Source of the DNA: a virus
IMG/VR virus record: IMGVR_UViG_3300028558_000016
Location: 62,001-126,000 of that record
DNA length: 64,000 nucleotides
Strand: one strand, 5' to 3'
The notes beneath the pieces are model-generated. The model saw nothing but the letters and a program-made list of their open reading frames with translations, was not told the origin of the DNA and made no database searches. Position 1 is the stretch's first letter, and every line of letters begins with the position of its first letter. The position numbers were made by a program, and so were the translations under genes. Of the stretch, positions 30,684-40,384 are shown in pieces.

Positions 30684-33263
30684 ATGATTGAAGAAGTGAT
30701 CAACAAAGAGCAGCCAATTTCGGCACCCACAGATTCCCAAGAAAGACCAACCTACAGCTACACACATGCTTTTGAAGCTTCAAAAGATTACTTCAATGGC
30801 GAAGAATTGCCTGCTAAAGTATTCGTTGATAAGTATGCGATGAAAGATCTTGATGGCAAGATTTACGAGAACACTCCAGACCAAATGCACATCAGGCTTG
30901 CAAAAGAATTTGGACGAATCGAAAGATCGTACATGGAGAACAAACTTAACGGCAACGATGCGTCTAAGTTAAGTGAGTATGGCAAAACAAGAGAGATTTT
31001 ATCTCCAGCAAGAATTTACGAAATGTTTAAAGACTTCAAGTACATCGTTCCTCAAGGAAGCGTTATGGCAATACTTGGGAATGAATTCGTGATTGGTTCT
31101 TTGAGCAATTGTATTGTTCTTCCTGAATTGCACGATTCATACGGAGGAATTCTTTATGCAGATCAAGAACTCGTTCAACTAATGAAGAGAAGATGCGGAG
31201 TTGGTTTAGACCTTTCAACATTGAGACCATCTGGTTCTTCGGTTACAAATGCAGCAGGCAGTTCAACTGGACCTGTGTCATTCATGGAAAGATTCTCTAA
31301 CACAACAAGAGAAGTTGCACAAAGCGGAAGACGTGGTGCGTTAATGTTAACGATAGACATTGCACACCCTGACGTAGAGAATTTCGTGAACATAAAACAA
31401 GACTTGACCAAGGTGACCGGAGCAAACATCTCAGTGAGACTCTCCGATGAATTCATGCAAGCTGTAAAAGACGACACGGATTACACCCACAGATGGCCAA
31501 TTGAAGGAACACCTATAATGACAAAGGTTGTTAAAGCAAAAGACCTTTGGAACACAATGATAAAAGCTGCTCACACAAGCGCAGAACCTGGATTAATATT
31601 CTGGGACAGACAACACAAATATTCGACTTCATCGGTTTATCCCGGTTTCAAAAACACATCGACAAATCCTTGTTCTGAGATTGCGATGCAAGGTGGTGAC
31701 TCATGCAGATTAATTGCCATGAACTTGTTTGGTTGTGTTGTAAATCCATTTTCTCCTGAAGCATATTTTGATTATGATAAATTTTATCAAGTCACTTATG
31801 AGTCACAAAGATTAATGGATGACCTTGTTGAACTCGAATTAGAAGCTGTTTCAAAAATAATTGCTAAGATCGAATCTGATCCAGAGCCAGACAAAATTAA
31901 AAGTGTTGAACTTGAAACTTGGAAAATGCTTTACGAAGCAGGTAAAAAAGGAAGAAGAACAGGACTTGGTTTCACGGCTCTCGGTGATGCTATCGCAGCT
32001 CTTGGTTTTAAATATGACAGCCCAGAAGGAATAGAGACAATCGACAAGATCATGCGCACAAAATTAAGAGGCGAGTTTGACTCTTCAATTGACATGGCTA
32101 TCGAAAGAGGAACTTTTGAAGGATTCAATAAGGAAATTGAATTGACTTCTGAATTTGTTCACATGATGAGAGACGAATTCAACGATGTATATGGAAGAAT
32201 GTTAGCTTACGGAAGAAGAAATATCTCAATAAGCACAGTTGCACCAACAGGTTCTCTTTCCATATTAACGCAGACATCTTCAGGTCTTGAACCGGTGTTC
32301 ATGCTTTCTTACAAGAGAAGAAAGAAGATCAACGATGTGTCAGACAAGAATGCAAAAGTTGATTTCACAGATTCAATGGGAGATAAATGGCAAGAATTTG
32401 TTGTGTATCATCCTAAATTAAAAATGTGGATGGATGTAACAGGTGAAACTGACGAATCAAAAAGTCCTTACGCAGGTTCAACAGCTCCTGAAATTGATTG
32501 GGTGAAACGTGTTGAGATACAATCCGTGATCCAAAAATACATCACACACTCGATAAGTTCAACAATAAATCTTCCAGCAGATGTTGAAGTAGAAAAAGTT
32601 GGTGAGATCTACATGAAGAGCTGGGAAATGGGATTAAAAGGAATCACAGTTTACAGAGACGGTTCACGAAGCGGAGTTCTAATTGCGAATGACGTTAAAA
32701 AAGAGCCAACTACAATATACGAGAACAACGCGCCTAAGAGACCTAAGTCACTTGACTGCGATGTAATAAGATTCACCAACAAGGGAGAAAAATGGATTGG
32801 ATTCGTTGGCCTATATGAAGGAAGACCTTACGAGGTGTTCACTGGTAAAGCTGATGACATGAAGATTCCATATTACGTCGAAGAAGGAAAGATCAGAAAG
32901 ACTAAGGTCGAAGAAGGTAGCAAATACGATTTCGTTTATTCTGACAAGGATAAAGTTGAGGTTGTTGAAGAATGGTTGAACAAGACGTTCGATAAGCACT
33001 ATTGGAATTACGCCAAAATGCTTTCTGGAATCTTGAGACATGGCATGCCACTTCCTTACGTTGTTGATCTCGTCAACTCTTTGAACCTGGATGATGATTT
33101 GATTACCACCTGGAAGAACGGTATTTCAAGAATGATCAAGAAATACATTCCAGACGGAACAGAAGCAACCGATAAACAGTGTAAGCAGTGTAAATCTGAG
33201 TCAGTCATCTATCAAGAAGGATGCCTCGTTTGTAATAATTGCGGAAGCTCGAAATGCGGATAA
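30684..33263 (+). CDS. nrdJ: Adenosylcobalamin-dependent (class II) ribonucleotide reductase
   Basis: 859 residues. Motifs of class II enzymes: GSLSNCIVLPE (first redox cysteine), TNPCSEIAMQ (substrate-binding loop with the radical cysteine), HSISSTINLP, and GLKGITVYRDGSRSG. The C-terminus ends in CKQC...EGCLVCNNCGSSKCG, a zinc/redox tail typical of NrdJ. It reduces ribonucleotides to deoxynucleotides without oxygen dependence but needs cobalamin, so the phage depends on host B12. No NrdB-like small subunit is in this window, as expected. It provides dNTPs together with adk, the guanylate-kinase-like gene and prs. Embedded between glycosyltransferase genes. Confidence 0.92.
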   Translation: MIEEVINKEQPISAPTDSQERPTYSYTHAFEASKDYFNGEELPAKVFVDKYAMKDLDGKIYENTPDQMHIRLAKEFGRIERSYMENKLNGNDASKLSEYGKTREILSPARIYEMFKDFKYIVPQGSVMAILGNEFVIGSLSNCIVLPELHDSYGGILYADQELVQLMKRRCGVGLDLSTLRPSGSSVTNAAGSSTGPVSFMERFSNTTREVAQSGRRGALMLTIDIAHPDVENFVNIKQDLTKVTGANISVRLSDEFMQAVKDDTDYTHRWPIEGTPIMTKVVKAKDLWNTMIKAAHTSAEPGLIFWDRQHKYSTSSVYPGFKNTSTNPCSEIAMQGGDSCRLIAMNLFGCVVNPFSPEAYFDYDKFYQVTYESQRLMDDLVELELEAVSKIIAKIESDPEPDKIKSVELETWKMLYEAGKKGRRTGLGFTALGDAIAALGFKYDSPEGIETIDKIMRTKLRGEFDSSIDMAIERGTFEGFNKEIELTSEFVHMMRDEFNDVYGRMLAYGRRNISISTVAPTGSLSILTQTSSGLEPVFMLSYKRRKKINDVSDKNAKVDFTDSMGDKWQEFVVYHPKLKMWMDVTGETDESKSPYAGSTAPEIDWVKRVEIQSVIQKYITHSISSTINLPADVEVEKVGEIYMKSWEMGLKGITVYRDGSRSGVLIANDVKKEPTTIYENNAPKRPKSLDCDVIRFTNKGEKWIGFVGLYEGRPYEVFTGKADDMKIPYYVEEGKIRKTKVEEGSKYDFVYSDKDKVEVVEEWLNKTFDKHYWNYAKMLSGILRHGMPLPYVVDLVNSLNLDDDLITTWKNGISRMIKKYIPDGTEATDKQCKQCKSESVIYQEGCLVCNNCGSSKCG

Positions 33264-33319
33264 GCATGAAACAAAATAACGACAGGATCGTATAAATCTA
33301 AATTAACAACCAAATAGCT

Positions 33320-33571
33320 ATGGAAAATACACAACCACAAACGCCTCCAACTGGAACAGTTCCTGCAGAACTAAATCCACAACAGGCAATTTCTGTTCTA
33401 ATTCAAGCAGTTAACTTTGCTCAAAGCAAAGGAATTTATAGCCTCGAAGATGCTGAAATTTTAAGCAAGGCAGTAAAAGTGTTCGTAAAGAAAGAAGATA
33501 AACCAGCTGCTGACGCACCAGTAACTGATCCAACAGCGGAAACTGTTGCTCCTATCACACCGAACAACTAA
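33320..33571 (+). CDS. Small acidic protein
   Basis: 83 residues. Pro/Thr-rich ends flank a helical middle (QQAISVLIQAVNFAQSKG, then LEDAEILSKAVKVFVKK). This helix pair resembles small phage or Bacteroidetes proteins of unknown function. Separate terminator follows. Confidence 0.5.
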   Translation: MENTQPQTPPTGTVPAELNPQQAISVLIQAVNFAQSKGIYSLEDAEILSKAVKVFVKKEDKPAADAPVTDPTAETVAPITPNN

Positions 33572-33592
33572 GAAACTAAACCTTGGAAGGCA

Positions 33593-33625
33593 AAATCCTG
33601 GATGCGAAAGTATCTGGGATTTTTT
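33593..33625 (+). terminator. Rho-independent terminator
   Basis: AAATCCTGGAT (33593-33603) pairs along 11 bp (two wobbles) with ATCTGGGATTT around GCGAAAGT, followed by T residues. Confidence 0.8.
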
Positions 33626-33647
33626 GTTTATGGGTGTCTCTTTCAGA

Positions 33648-33655
33648 TATATAAG
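33648..33655 (+). promoter_or_regulatory. Late-type box TATATAAG just before a start codon
   Basis: TATATAAG ends two bases before ATG 33658. If it works as a -10 element the transcript would start near or after the ATG, so either the mRNA is leaderless or the box has another role. It follows the 33593-33625 terminator, so a new transcript must begin about here. Confidence 0.4.
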
Positions 33656-33657
33656 AC

Positions 33658-35283
33658 ATGAAACACCTGCAACTATTTGAGTCGCATTCCAATGATCTGA
33701 GGAAGTTCTATCTGTTCAGCCACAGCGACAGGTTTTCTTTTTCTCATATTGATTCATTGGTTCGTTCTGTTGCCGGAGAATTGTTTATGTTGTTGATGCC
33801 TCCAGGAATATTTGCAAACTCAATAGATCCAGAAATTCCAATATTTAATTATGGCAACACGCCAGAGCTTCAACAATTGTTGGATGATGGTGTTGTGTTA
33901 GAAAAGAACGTATACAATCTTCCAAAGAATCTCGTTAACGCGAATTCAAAGGTTGAATTTCATAAGAAGACCGATAAACTTGATTTCGTTCCTAAAACTG
34001 TATTTACTAAGTCAGAAGCAGAAGGATTAAAGTTTCCTATAATTGCTAAACCAGCAGGCGGAAGCAAAGGCGAAGGAATAAAAGTATTCAAGACAAAAGA
34101 AGAATTAAATAGCAGCGAAGATAAATTCGATGTGTTCTCTGAGAAGTTTGATTTGAAAAGAGAATTCAGAGTCATTTCCATAAAAGGTGATCTCGTATTC
34201 ATTGCGGAAAGAATTCCTGAGAACGACAAAGCAAATTCATTGAGAGAGTCCGAAGAAGAAACAAAACAACATCAATACAAAGACATATTTGACAGAGAGG
34301 GAACTCTTTCAGGAAGAAGCTCTTACAAATGGGTGAAGGTTGAATATGGCAAAGATGGAATTCCAAGCGAAGCTGAATTCAAGAAGATATGTTCTTCTAT
34401 AAATGAGTCATTGAGCCTTGAATTTCTTGGAGTTGATATTGGTTTGGATGAAAAAGGAAAAATATGGTGTATTGAAGCAAACACTTGTCCTGGATTAAAT
34501 AAGGATCAAATTGTCTTGATATACATTTCTCTTTTCAAGGATTTTTACAAGAGAGAACCAAACGAATATACGATGAAATCTCTGAAGCAATACCAAGATG
34601 AGCTTATGAGATCGAACGAGGACCCGGCTAAATTTTCATTTGCTCCTCATCAAGGAAATAGATTTTATTATTACGATGACAAAGTAAATCACGAGACAGG
34701 AGAGAGACAAGGAAGAGCACTTCTAACAACGAAGTATAACATAGAAAAAAGCTTTGGAGACACCATGCTAAACATTAAGAAGAAATACGAATCCAGATTA
34801 ATGGATTTTAAAGCGTTTGTTTTGAACGAAAACGAAACAACAAAACCAGATGCTGAAAAAGTCATAGACGACTTTTTAAGCGGCAAGCTGAAACCTACTC
34901 AAGTATCGCCAAAAGATCCTAAGGATAAAACTAAATTTATGCTAACAGAGCCTGACGAAAAAGAAGGCGGAGACGTAAACGAAGAAGCAGAAATATATTT
35001 ACCGAACAACGAATCATTATTCATTAATTTTTCTTGGTCTTATTCCTATAAAGAAGGACAAAAAAGCGGAGACAGAGATGTTCCAGATGATGCTGGTGAA
35101 TACATCCTCGAGTCATTAGAAATAGAATCTGTGAATTTTTATTATAATAATGGAGAAGATGAAGAGAAAGTGGAATTAACTCCTGCTATTGAAAATAAAT
35201 TGAAAAATTATTTCGAGCAATTTATTATGGTGAGCGATCAAAGTTATAGTTACGCAAAAGAAGCAAAGAAGAGAAGTGTATAA
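33658..35283 (+). CDS. ATP-grasp ligase with capsid-targeting-like N-terminus
   Basis: 541 residues. Residues ~115-310 form an ATP-grasp domain: FPIIAKPAGGSKGEGIKVF (ATP-binding loop), FAERIPE-like strand, GVDIGLDEKGKIWCIEANTCPG (metal-binding Glu/Asn, RimK-like). Residues ~310-400 contain a basic helical part; the last ~90 are a beta-rich acidic domain. The first residues MKHLQLFESHSN resemble T4 capsid-targeting leaders, with an L-F-E cleavage-like triplet. It may be packaged in the head and modify a host protein or peptide (for example glutamate ligation) after injection. Substrate unknown. Confidence 0.7.
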   Translation: MKHLQLFESHSNDLRKFYLFSHSDRFSFSHIDSLVRSVAGELFMLLMPPGIFANSIDPEIPIFNYGNTPELQQLLDDGVVLEKNVYNLPKNLVNANSKVEFHKKTDKLDFVPKTVFTKSEAEGLKFPIIAKPAGGSKGEGIKVFKTKEELNSSEDKFDVFSEKFDLKREFRVISIKGDLVFIAERIPENDKANSLRESEEETKQHQYKDIFDREGTLSGRSSYKWVKVEYGKDGIPSEAEFKKICSSINESLSLEFLGVDIGLDEKGKIWCIEANTCPGLNKDQIVLIYISLFKDFYKREPNEYTMKSLKQYQDELMRSNEDPAKFSFAPHQGNRFYYYDDKVNHETGERQGRALLTTKYNIEKSFGDTMLNIKKKYESRLMDFKAFVLNENETTKPDAEKVIDDFLSGKLKPTQVSPKDPKDKTKFMLTEPDEKEGGDVNEEAEIYLPNNESLFINFSWSYSYKEGQKSGDRDVPDDAGEYILESLEIESVNFYYNNGEDEEKVELTPAIENKLKNYFEQFIMVSDQSYSYAKEAKKRSV

Positions 35284-35300
35284 CCTTTAATTTTTTTAAG

Positions 35301-35954
35301 ATGAAAATCGGTGCATTAATACCAACAAGAGGTGACAGACCAGAACTTTTGAAATTTGCCCTCGATCAAATGAGTCGTCAGACGAGAAAACCTGACATCA
35401 TACAAGTAGTAAATGATCCACCTGTAAATCAAAACAAGGACATAACTTGGAGATACAGGATTGGATGCGAAAGGATTTTTAAGAATGACATTGATGTTGT
35501 TCTTTTAATTGAAGACGATGATTGGTATGATCCAACCTATATTGAGAGAATGGTTTCCGAATGGGACAAGGCTGGAAAGCCACAAATATTTGGAGTAGGA
35601 GAAACCACTTACTATCATTTAGGAATAAGAGCTTACAACGAAGAAAAACATTTCGGAAGAGCTTCTGCAATGAGCACACTCTTAACAAGAGATGTTCTTG
35701 GAATTCAATGGCCAAACGATAATTACGTTTTCACAGATGTAGAACTTTGGAAGAAATTAAAAGGAAGCACTTGTTTGTTTGAAAGACTTTTATCTCTTGG
35801 AGTTAAACACGGAATTGGATTGACAGGTGGAATTGGACACAATAAACAATGGGCAGGATACAAACAAAAAGATCCCGAATTGGATTGGTTGAAAAAAACC
35901 GTAGATGAAAAAGCATTTGAATTCTACAAAAATATCTCTGAAAGAATAAAATGA
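35301..35954 (+). CDS. GT2-like glycosyltransferase
   Basis: 217 residues. MKIGALIPTRGDRPELLKFAL is the GT-A nucleotide-binding start; LLIEDDDWYDPTYIERM carries the DxD-type metal motif; VFTDVELWKKL follows where the acceptor acidic residue lies. Shorter than most GT2 enzymes by about 50 residues but complete in its core. It overlaps the next gene by four bases, linking it to a putative internal head protein. Confidence 0.7.
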   Translation: MKIGALIPTRGDRPELLKFALDQMSRQTRKPDIIQVVNDPPVNQNKDITWRYRIGCERIFKNDIDVVLLIEDDDWYDPTYIERMVSEWDKAGKPQIFGVGETTYYHLGIRAYNEEKHFGRASAMSTLLTRDVLGIQWPNDNYVFTDVELWKKLKGSTCLFERLLSLGVKHGIGLTGGIGHNKQWAGYKQKDPELDWLKKTVDEKAFEFYKNISERIK

Positions 35955-36586
35955 GAATTAAAACATTTGAGCAGTACATAAATGAAAGCGTAAACGAGAG
36001 AGCTGTTTCGGCTGAAGACGTTATATCAAATGAACCGGATACCGGTGTGATAAAATCTCTTACAAAGAAGCCGTCGAAAGAATATATGAAGCTCATATTG
36101 TTCAACTTCAAAACTAAAACAGTTGAAGGTTATTTGGCAATGGAAAGATTCAAGAGCGATAAAGAATTCATGATTCAAAGAACCTTTGCCATCGACAAAC
36201 ATGGACCATTGATGTATGATCTTGCACTGTCCATGGTTTCTCCAGAAGGAATTATTCCAGACAGGATGATAAGACCTGCTGCACAGAAAATTTGGTCATA
36301 TTTCGATAAGAACAGACCAGACGTAAGAAAAACAGTGATGAAACCAAAGGACACATGGTTCACGAAAGAATATGACGTCGACATTGAACATGAGCACTTG
36401 AAAGACAAGGAAGTTCTTGATTTAATAAACAAAGTTTATTCTCTTGATAAACCAATCCACAACATGGATGAATTATTAGCAAAGGGAGAAAAATTAATGA
36501 AGGATAACGGATTAAAACCAATGGACCTAATCAAGAAAGGCGACGAAGCTTTTCAAGAGAGGTACAATAAAGAATTTGCAGAATGA
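35951..36586 (+). CDS. Putative internal head protein with capsid-targeting leader
   Basis: 211 residues. The start MRIKTFEQYINES closely resembles the T4 internal-protein leader MKTYQEFIAEA: short basic start, aromatic, then (F/Y)I-x-E, and I-N-E fits the gp21 cleavage rule (I/L)-x-E. The mature part (~15-211) has a DKHGPLMYDLALSMVSPEG segment and a helix ending KIWSYF, which recalls small phage acetyltransferase-like proteins, but no acetyl-CoA motif is clear. If processed, the product would be packaged and injected with the DNA. Confidence 0.55.
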   Translation: MRIKTFEQYINESVNERAVSAEDVISNEPDTGVIKSLTKKPSKEYMKLILFNFKTKTVEGYLAMERFKSDKEFMIQRTFAIDKHGPLMYDLALSMVSPEGIIPDRMIRPAAQKIWSYFDKNRPDVRKTVMKPKDTWFTKEYDVDIEHEHLKDKEVLDLINKVYSLDKPIHNMDELLAKGEKLMKDNGLKPMDLIKKGDEAFQERYNKEFAE

Positions 36587-37359
36587 AATTAGGAATAGCA
36601 TATAACATTTTTGATGGTGTTGAACTGCTTGAATTTTCGGCAAAGAGCGTAAGAAGTTCTGCTGATTACATATTAGCTGTTTATCAAGATGTTTCCAATT
36701 ACGGAAATCCAAGCACCATAGATCTTTTAAAACTATTAAATGATTTAAAGGATAAAGGTTTGATCGATGACATCATTCAATACCATCCAATAATGGGATT
36801 GAAAGGACACGGCAACGAAATAGCAAAAAGGAATTTAGGACTTGAAACATGTAAGATGTCAGGATGCTCGCATTTCATGACAATGGACATTGATGAGTTC
36901 TACAAAGAAGAAGAATTGAAATACGTGAAAGCTTTAATGGTAAGCGACAATTATGATTCTGCTGCATGTCAAATGCAAACTTATTACAAGACTGCAGAAT
37001 GGGCAATTAATCCACCAGAGACTTATTATGTCCCTCTCATTTATAAAATAGATGAAAGGAGATTCAACATGAATGTCAGATGGCCAATAACAGCAGATCC
37101 AACAAGAAGACTTGAACCAAAAAACATGATGGTGTTCATGAGAAATAAAATCGAAATGCACCACATGAGTTACGTAAGGAAAGACATAAGAGCAAAGTTA
37201 AACAATTCATCGGCCAATGTTAATTGGAAGAACAGAATAGAGTCTCTCGCATCTTATCATGATAATTGGAGTCCTACACAAAAAGCACAGTTTGCTGGAT
37301 CGGAAGAAAGATTTTATGACGTCGTACAGGTTCCAAACATTTTTGGGATCAATATATAA
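36583..37359 (+). CDS. Glycosyltransferase (GT-A, GT92/GT2-like)
   Basis: 258 residues. MKLGIAYNIFDGVELLEFS opens a GT-A fold; MTMDIDEFYKEEEL holds a DxDEF motif that binds the metal-nucleotide; the C-terminal half has a FMRNKIEMHHMSYVRKDI segment. This pattern fits eukaryote/viral-type GT92 and bacterial GT2_4-like enzymes. Overlaps the previous gene by four bases. Confidence 0.65.
   Translation: MKLGIAYNIFDGVELLEFSAKSVRSSADYILAVYQDVSNYGNPSTIDLLKLLNDLKDKGLIDDIIQYHPIMGLKGHGNEIAKRNLGLETCKMSGCSHFMTMDIDEFYKEEELKYVKALMVSDNYDSAACQMQTYYKTAEWAINPPETYYVPLIYKIDERRFNMNVRWPITADPTRRLEPKNMMVFMRNKIEMHHMSYVRKDIRAKLNNSSANVNWKNRIESLASYHDNWSPTQKAQFAGSEERFYDVVQVPNIFGINI
37353..37359 (+). promoter_or_regulatory. 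Late-type box TATATAA
   Basis: TATATAA overlaps the stop of the preceding gene and lies 21 bases before ATG 37381. Confidence 0.35.
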
Positions 37360-37380
37360 TAAAAATATAGGTATTTAAAC

Positions 37381-37647
37381 ATGGAACAACAAGGCAAAGA
37401 TAAAGTAGAAGAAAGGTACAAGCTCAAAGGCTATGATGGTTTCTCTATTGATTTAACCGAAGATGGCGAAGGTGGACCTGCTGTTGGTGCAGCGACACTT
37501 GCCGCAACCCCTGGAATGGGTGCTCCTGTTTACGCAGGAAGAGGATTTGATGGAAGCGGTGACGTTCCAAGTCCTGCTGCTAAAATCGGAAAGAAAAAAG
37601 GAAAAAAGAAAAGAGTAAAGAGCTTTGACCAATTCACTAAGAAATAA
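37381..37647 (+). CDS. Small Gly/Ala/Pro-rich protein with basic tail
   Basis: 88 residues. Residues 1-30 are charged, 31-70 are Gly/Ala/Pro-rich and probably disordered (GGPAVGAATLAATPGMG), and the tail is strongly basic (KIGKKKGKKKRVK) ending SFDQFTKK. SFDQF resembles the (T/S)F(E/D)Q(F/Y) core of the capsid-targeting-like leaders nearby, but at the C-terminus. It could be a DNA-binding or head-associated peptide. Preceded by a late-type promoter box. Confidence 0.45.
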   Translation: MEQQGKDKVEERYKLKGYDGFSIDLTEDGEGGPAVGAATLAATPGMGAPVYAGRGFDGSGDVPSPAAKIGKKKGKKKRVKSFDQFTKK

Positions 37648-39704
37648 TGGGCATATTGATTTTCCACATTGGCATGGGTGCAGTGCCGGCAATCTCAAGG
37701 GAGCTTGCCAAGCTTGGTCCGTACCGATTTTTGGATTGGACAACATACATGGAACTTGGCCAAGGTGCTAAAGAACTTCTAAACAGAGACATCCTCAAAT
37801 TTTCTTCTGAATTAAAACCTGCAATTACTTTTCTACACATACAGCGACCTGGAGTAATATCTCCTGAGATCGCTGCTCAACTAAAAGGAGTTGTCATAAA
37901 TTATACTTATGACGTTTCTCTTCCAGTCCCAGAGTGGTATTATGACGTTGGTGCAAACATAAGCACAACTATATTTTCTTCTGAGAAGGAAGTATGGGAC
38001 TTAAAAGCAAAAGGAATAGAATCCCAGTTCCAACACGTTGGATACGATAATCTTGTTTTCAGAACAGATGGGTCAAGAGGAGAATATGGTGACATAGTTT
38101 TTCTTGGAAACAATTATACAGCCGATCAGAATTTCGAGTTGACAGACATGAGGCTTGACATGGTCAACTTTCTCAAGGACAAATACGGAGATCAATTTAA
38201 AGTTTATGGAAATAAATGGCCATATAACGACGGTAATCTCATGTACAGAGAATTGAAAGAAGCTGAATGTTACAGAAGCTGTAAGATAGCAATAAACATC
38301 TCGCATTTTGATCTCGAAAGATATACATCTGACAGAATGTTTAGAATAATGGGAAGCGGAGCTTTCTGTTTAACTAAATGGTACCCAGGTATAGAGAAAG
38401 ATTTCATTGACGGAGAACATCTGAGAGTATGGAAAGACTTCGATGAACTTAAAACTCTCATTGACTATTATTTGACACACGAAGAAGAACGTAATAAAAT
38501 AGCCCAAGCCGGAAATAAATATGTAAGTGAGCATTTGACATGGGAAATCAGAATTAAAAACATCATTGATATGGCACGAGCAAGATTAAGTAAGGAATAC
38601 AAGAGCAGGGTTGTAAAAGTTCAACAGCAAAATTATTATAAAGATCCAAGAGATGGAACTCAAATGAACATGCCCTTAAATATGGAGGAAGCTCCAAACG
38701 TTGTTGATCCAGATCAAGAAGAAACATATTTTCAACAAAAGGATATAGTTGAACCAGTTCATACTATAGAATTTTTATCTGAGATTCCAATATTACAAAC
38801 TCCGACTGGAGTAAATCCTCCTGAATATTTAAAACTGTATGGCGAAAGAAGAATTGATTATGAAAGATTAAGGAACACTTGTTTCTTTCAATTGAATAAT
38901 AAAAATGAAGTGGATGTATCTGTTATAATACCAGTTAGATCAAGGACAAATTTCAATAAGGTTCTCGTGAGACATCTTAAAGCGGCAATGGCAGCTTTCC
39001 CAGAAGTTACGTATGCAATAACTTTCGTAGAATACAGCGTTGAAATGGAACACAGAGCATTGTGTACTGAAGATGTTAATTACATAAACATTCCGTTCGG
39101 AGGATATTTCAATAAATGTCTATCGTTTAATGTTGGAGCAATGTTTTCTAACAAGGCAAAATACTATTTGTTCCATGATCTTGATATTGTCATGGACAAG
39201 AAATTCTTTACTAACATATTTGAAAATTTAAAGAGAAGCGGAAATGTAGCTCTTCAAACTTTTAGACTAAGAAGAGTTCTTTATTGTAATGAGAACCTTT
39301 CAAAAACAATAATCAGCGGGCAAGTTCCAATAGAACAGCTTCATACAAGATACCCAGGTATAACAGAACCTAATCTGCCTGAACAAATGAGAGCACCAGG
39401 CGGGTCGATATTCGTTTCAAGAGACCAATTCGTTCAAGCTGGAGGATATGACCCAGAATTATTTTTTGGATACTCAATAGAGGACCAATTCTTTTACGAC
39501 AAATTAAGCTTGACCGGTGGGATAGGTTCTTGTAACACTCCTGGAATAGAGGTTTACCATTTATACCATCCACCATTATGGAGCAGCAATCCATTTTTAA
39601 CTCACCACCATTCGATATACCAGGAATTTTCAGGAAAACCGCTGAGTGAAAAGAAAGCATTTTTTGAATTAGAAAGAGGTAACATAGCTAAGTTTGTAAA
39701 ATGA
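37647..39704 (+). CDS. Two-domain glycosyltransferase (CgeB-like GT-B plus GT-A)
   Basis: 685 residues. Residues 1-~320 resemble the CgeB/DUF3880 GT-B family: IFSSEKEVWDLKAKG, IVFLGNNYT, KIAINISHFDLERYTSDRMFRIMGSGAFCL, then a helical tail. Residues ~430-680 are a GT-A domain: VDVSVIIPVRSRTNF, YYLFHDLDIVMDK with the DxD motif, APGGSIFVSRDQFVQAGGYD and FFGYSIEDQFFYDKL, as in family GT7 C-terminal-type enzymes. Starts one base from the previous stop. Likely acts on the same glycan as the neighbouring enzymes. Confidence 0.75.
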   Translation: MGILIFHIGMGAVPAISRELAKLGPYRFLDWTTYMELGQGAKELLNRDILKFSSELKPAITFLHIQRPGVISPEIAAQLKGVVINYTYDVSLPVPEWYYDVGANISTTIFSSEKEVWDLKAKGIESQFQHVGYDNLVFRTDGSRGEYGDIVFLGNNYTADQNFELTDMRLDMVNFLKDKYGDQFKVYGNKWPYNDGNLMYRELKEAECYRSCKIAINISHFDLERYTSDRMFRIMGSGAFCLTKWYPGIEKDFIDGEHLRVWKDFDELKTLIDYYLTHEEERNKIAQAGNKYVSEHLTWEIRIKNIIDMARARLSKEYKSRVVKVQQQNYYKDPRDGTQMNMPLNMEEAPNVVDPDQEETYFQQKDIVEPVHTIEFLSEIPILQTPTGVNPPEYLKLYGERRIDYERLRNTCFFQLNNKNEVDVSVIIPVRSRTNFNKVLVRHLKAAMAAFPEVTYAITFVEYSVEMEHRALCTEDVNYINIPFGGYFNKCLSFNVGAMFSNKAKYYLFHDLDIVMDKKFFTNIFENLKRSGNVALQTFRLRRVLYCNENLSKTIISGQVPIEQLHTRYPGITEPNLPEQMRAPGGSIFVSRDQFVQAGGYDPELFFGYSIEDQFFYDKLSLTGGIGSCNTPGIEVYHLYHPPLWSSNPFLTHHHSIYQEFSGKPLSEKKAFFELERGNIAKFVK

Positions 39705-40384
39705 TATTGATGATCACACATAAAAATCCAGATGAAGTTGAAAAAATGATAGAATCTGGAGAAAAGGAATTAAAATTCATGGATACCCTTTATGAATGGA
39801 ATGTTTCTGAAGGAGATAAAACTTTCAGACTTGATTATCCTCTTGATAAAAATTCAATAGTTATTGACCTTGGCGGATATTTGGGCGATTGGGCTGCATC
39901 AATTTGTTGTATGCATGATAGTCCACGCATGTTTATTTTTGAACCGGTTCCACAATTTTATAATATAATCAAAAGAAGATTTTTAAAGAATAAGCAAGTC
40001 AGCGTATTTGATTTTGGACTTTCTAACGAAAACAGAAAAGTTCTCATTGATCTGAAAGGAGACGCAACGTCTTTGTATTATGTAAATCAACAGCATGACC
40101 AAAATATAGAAATATCCTTGGTAGATATTGTAGAATTTTTTAATGGAAATAAATTCACTAAGATAGACCTTTTGAAATTAAACATAGAAGGTTCTGAATA
40201 TGATGTTCTCGAAAGATTGATTGAGAGTGGTTGGATAAATAATATAGAACATATCCAGGTTCAATTTCATGATTTTGTGGAAGGCGCAGAAGAAAGAAGA
40301 AATAAAATAAGAGAACAGCTATCACACACTCACGTAGAAAAATATAATTTCGATTTTATTTGGGAAGGATGGACTAAAAAATGA
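39701..40384 (+). CDS. FkbM-family methyltransferase
   Basis: 227 residues. VIDLGGYLGDWAASIC is motif I, FIFEPVPQFYNIIKRR motif II and KIDLLKLNIEGSEYDVLERL the signature FkbM motif. FkbM enzymes O-methylate sugars in glycans. Coupled by four-base overlaps to glycosyltransferases on both sides, so it probably caps or decorates the same sugar chain. Confidence 0.85.
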   Translation: MILMITHKNPDEVEKMIESGEKELKFMDTLYEWNVSEGDKTFRLDYPLDKNSIVIDLGGYLGDWAASICCMHDSPRMFIFEPVPQFYNIIKRRFLKNKQVSVFDFGLSNENRKVLIDLKGDATSLYYVNQQHDQNIEISLVDIVEFFNGNKFTKIDLLKLNIEGSEYDVLERLIESGWINNIEHIQVQFHDFVEGAEERRNKIREQLSHTHVEKYNFDFIWEGWTKK

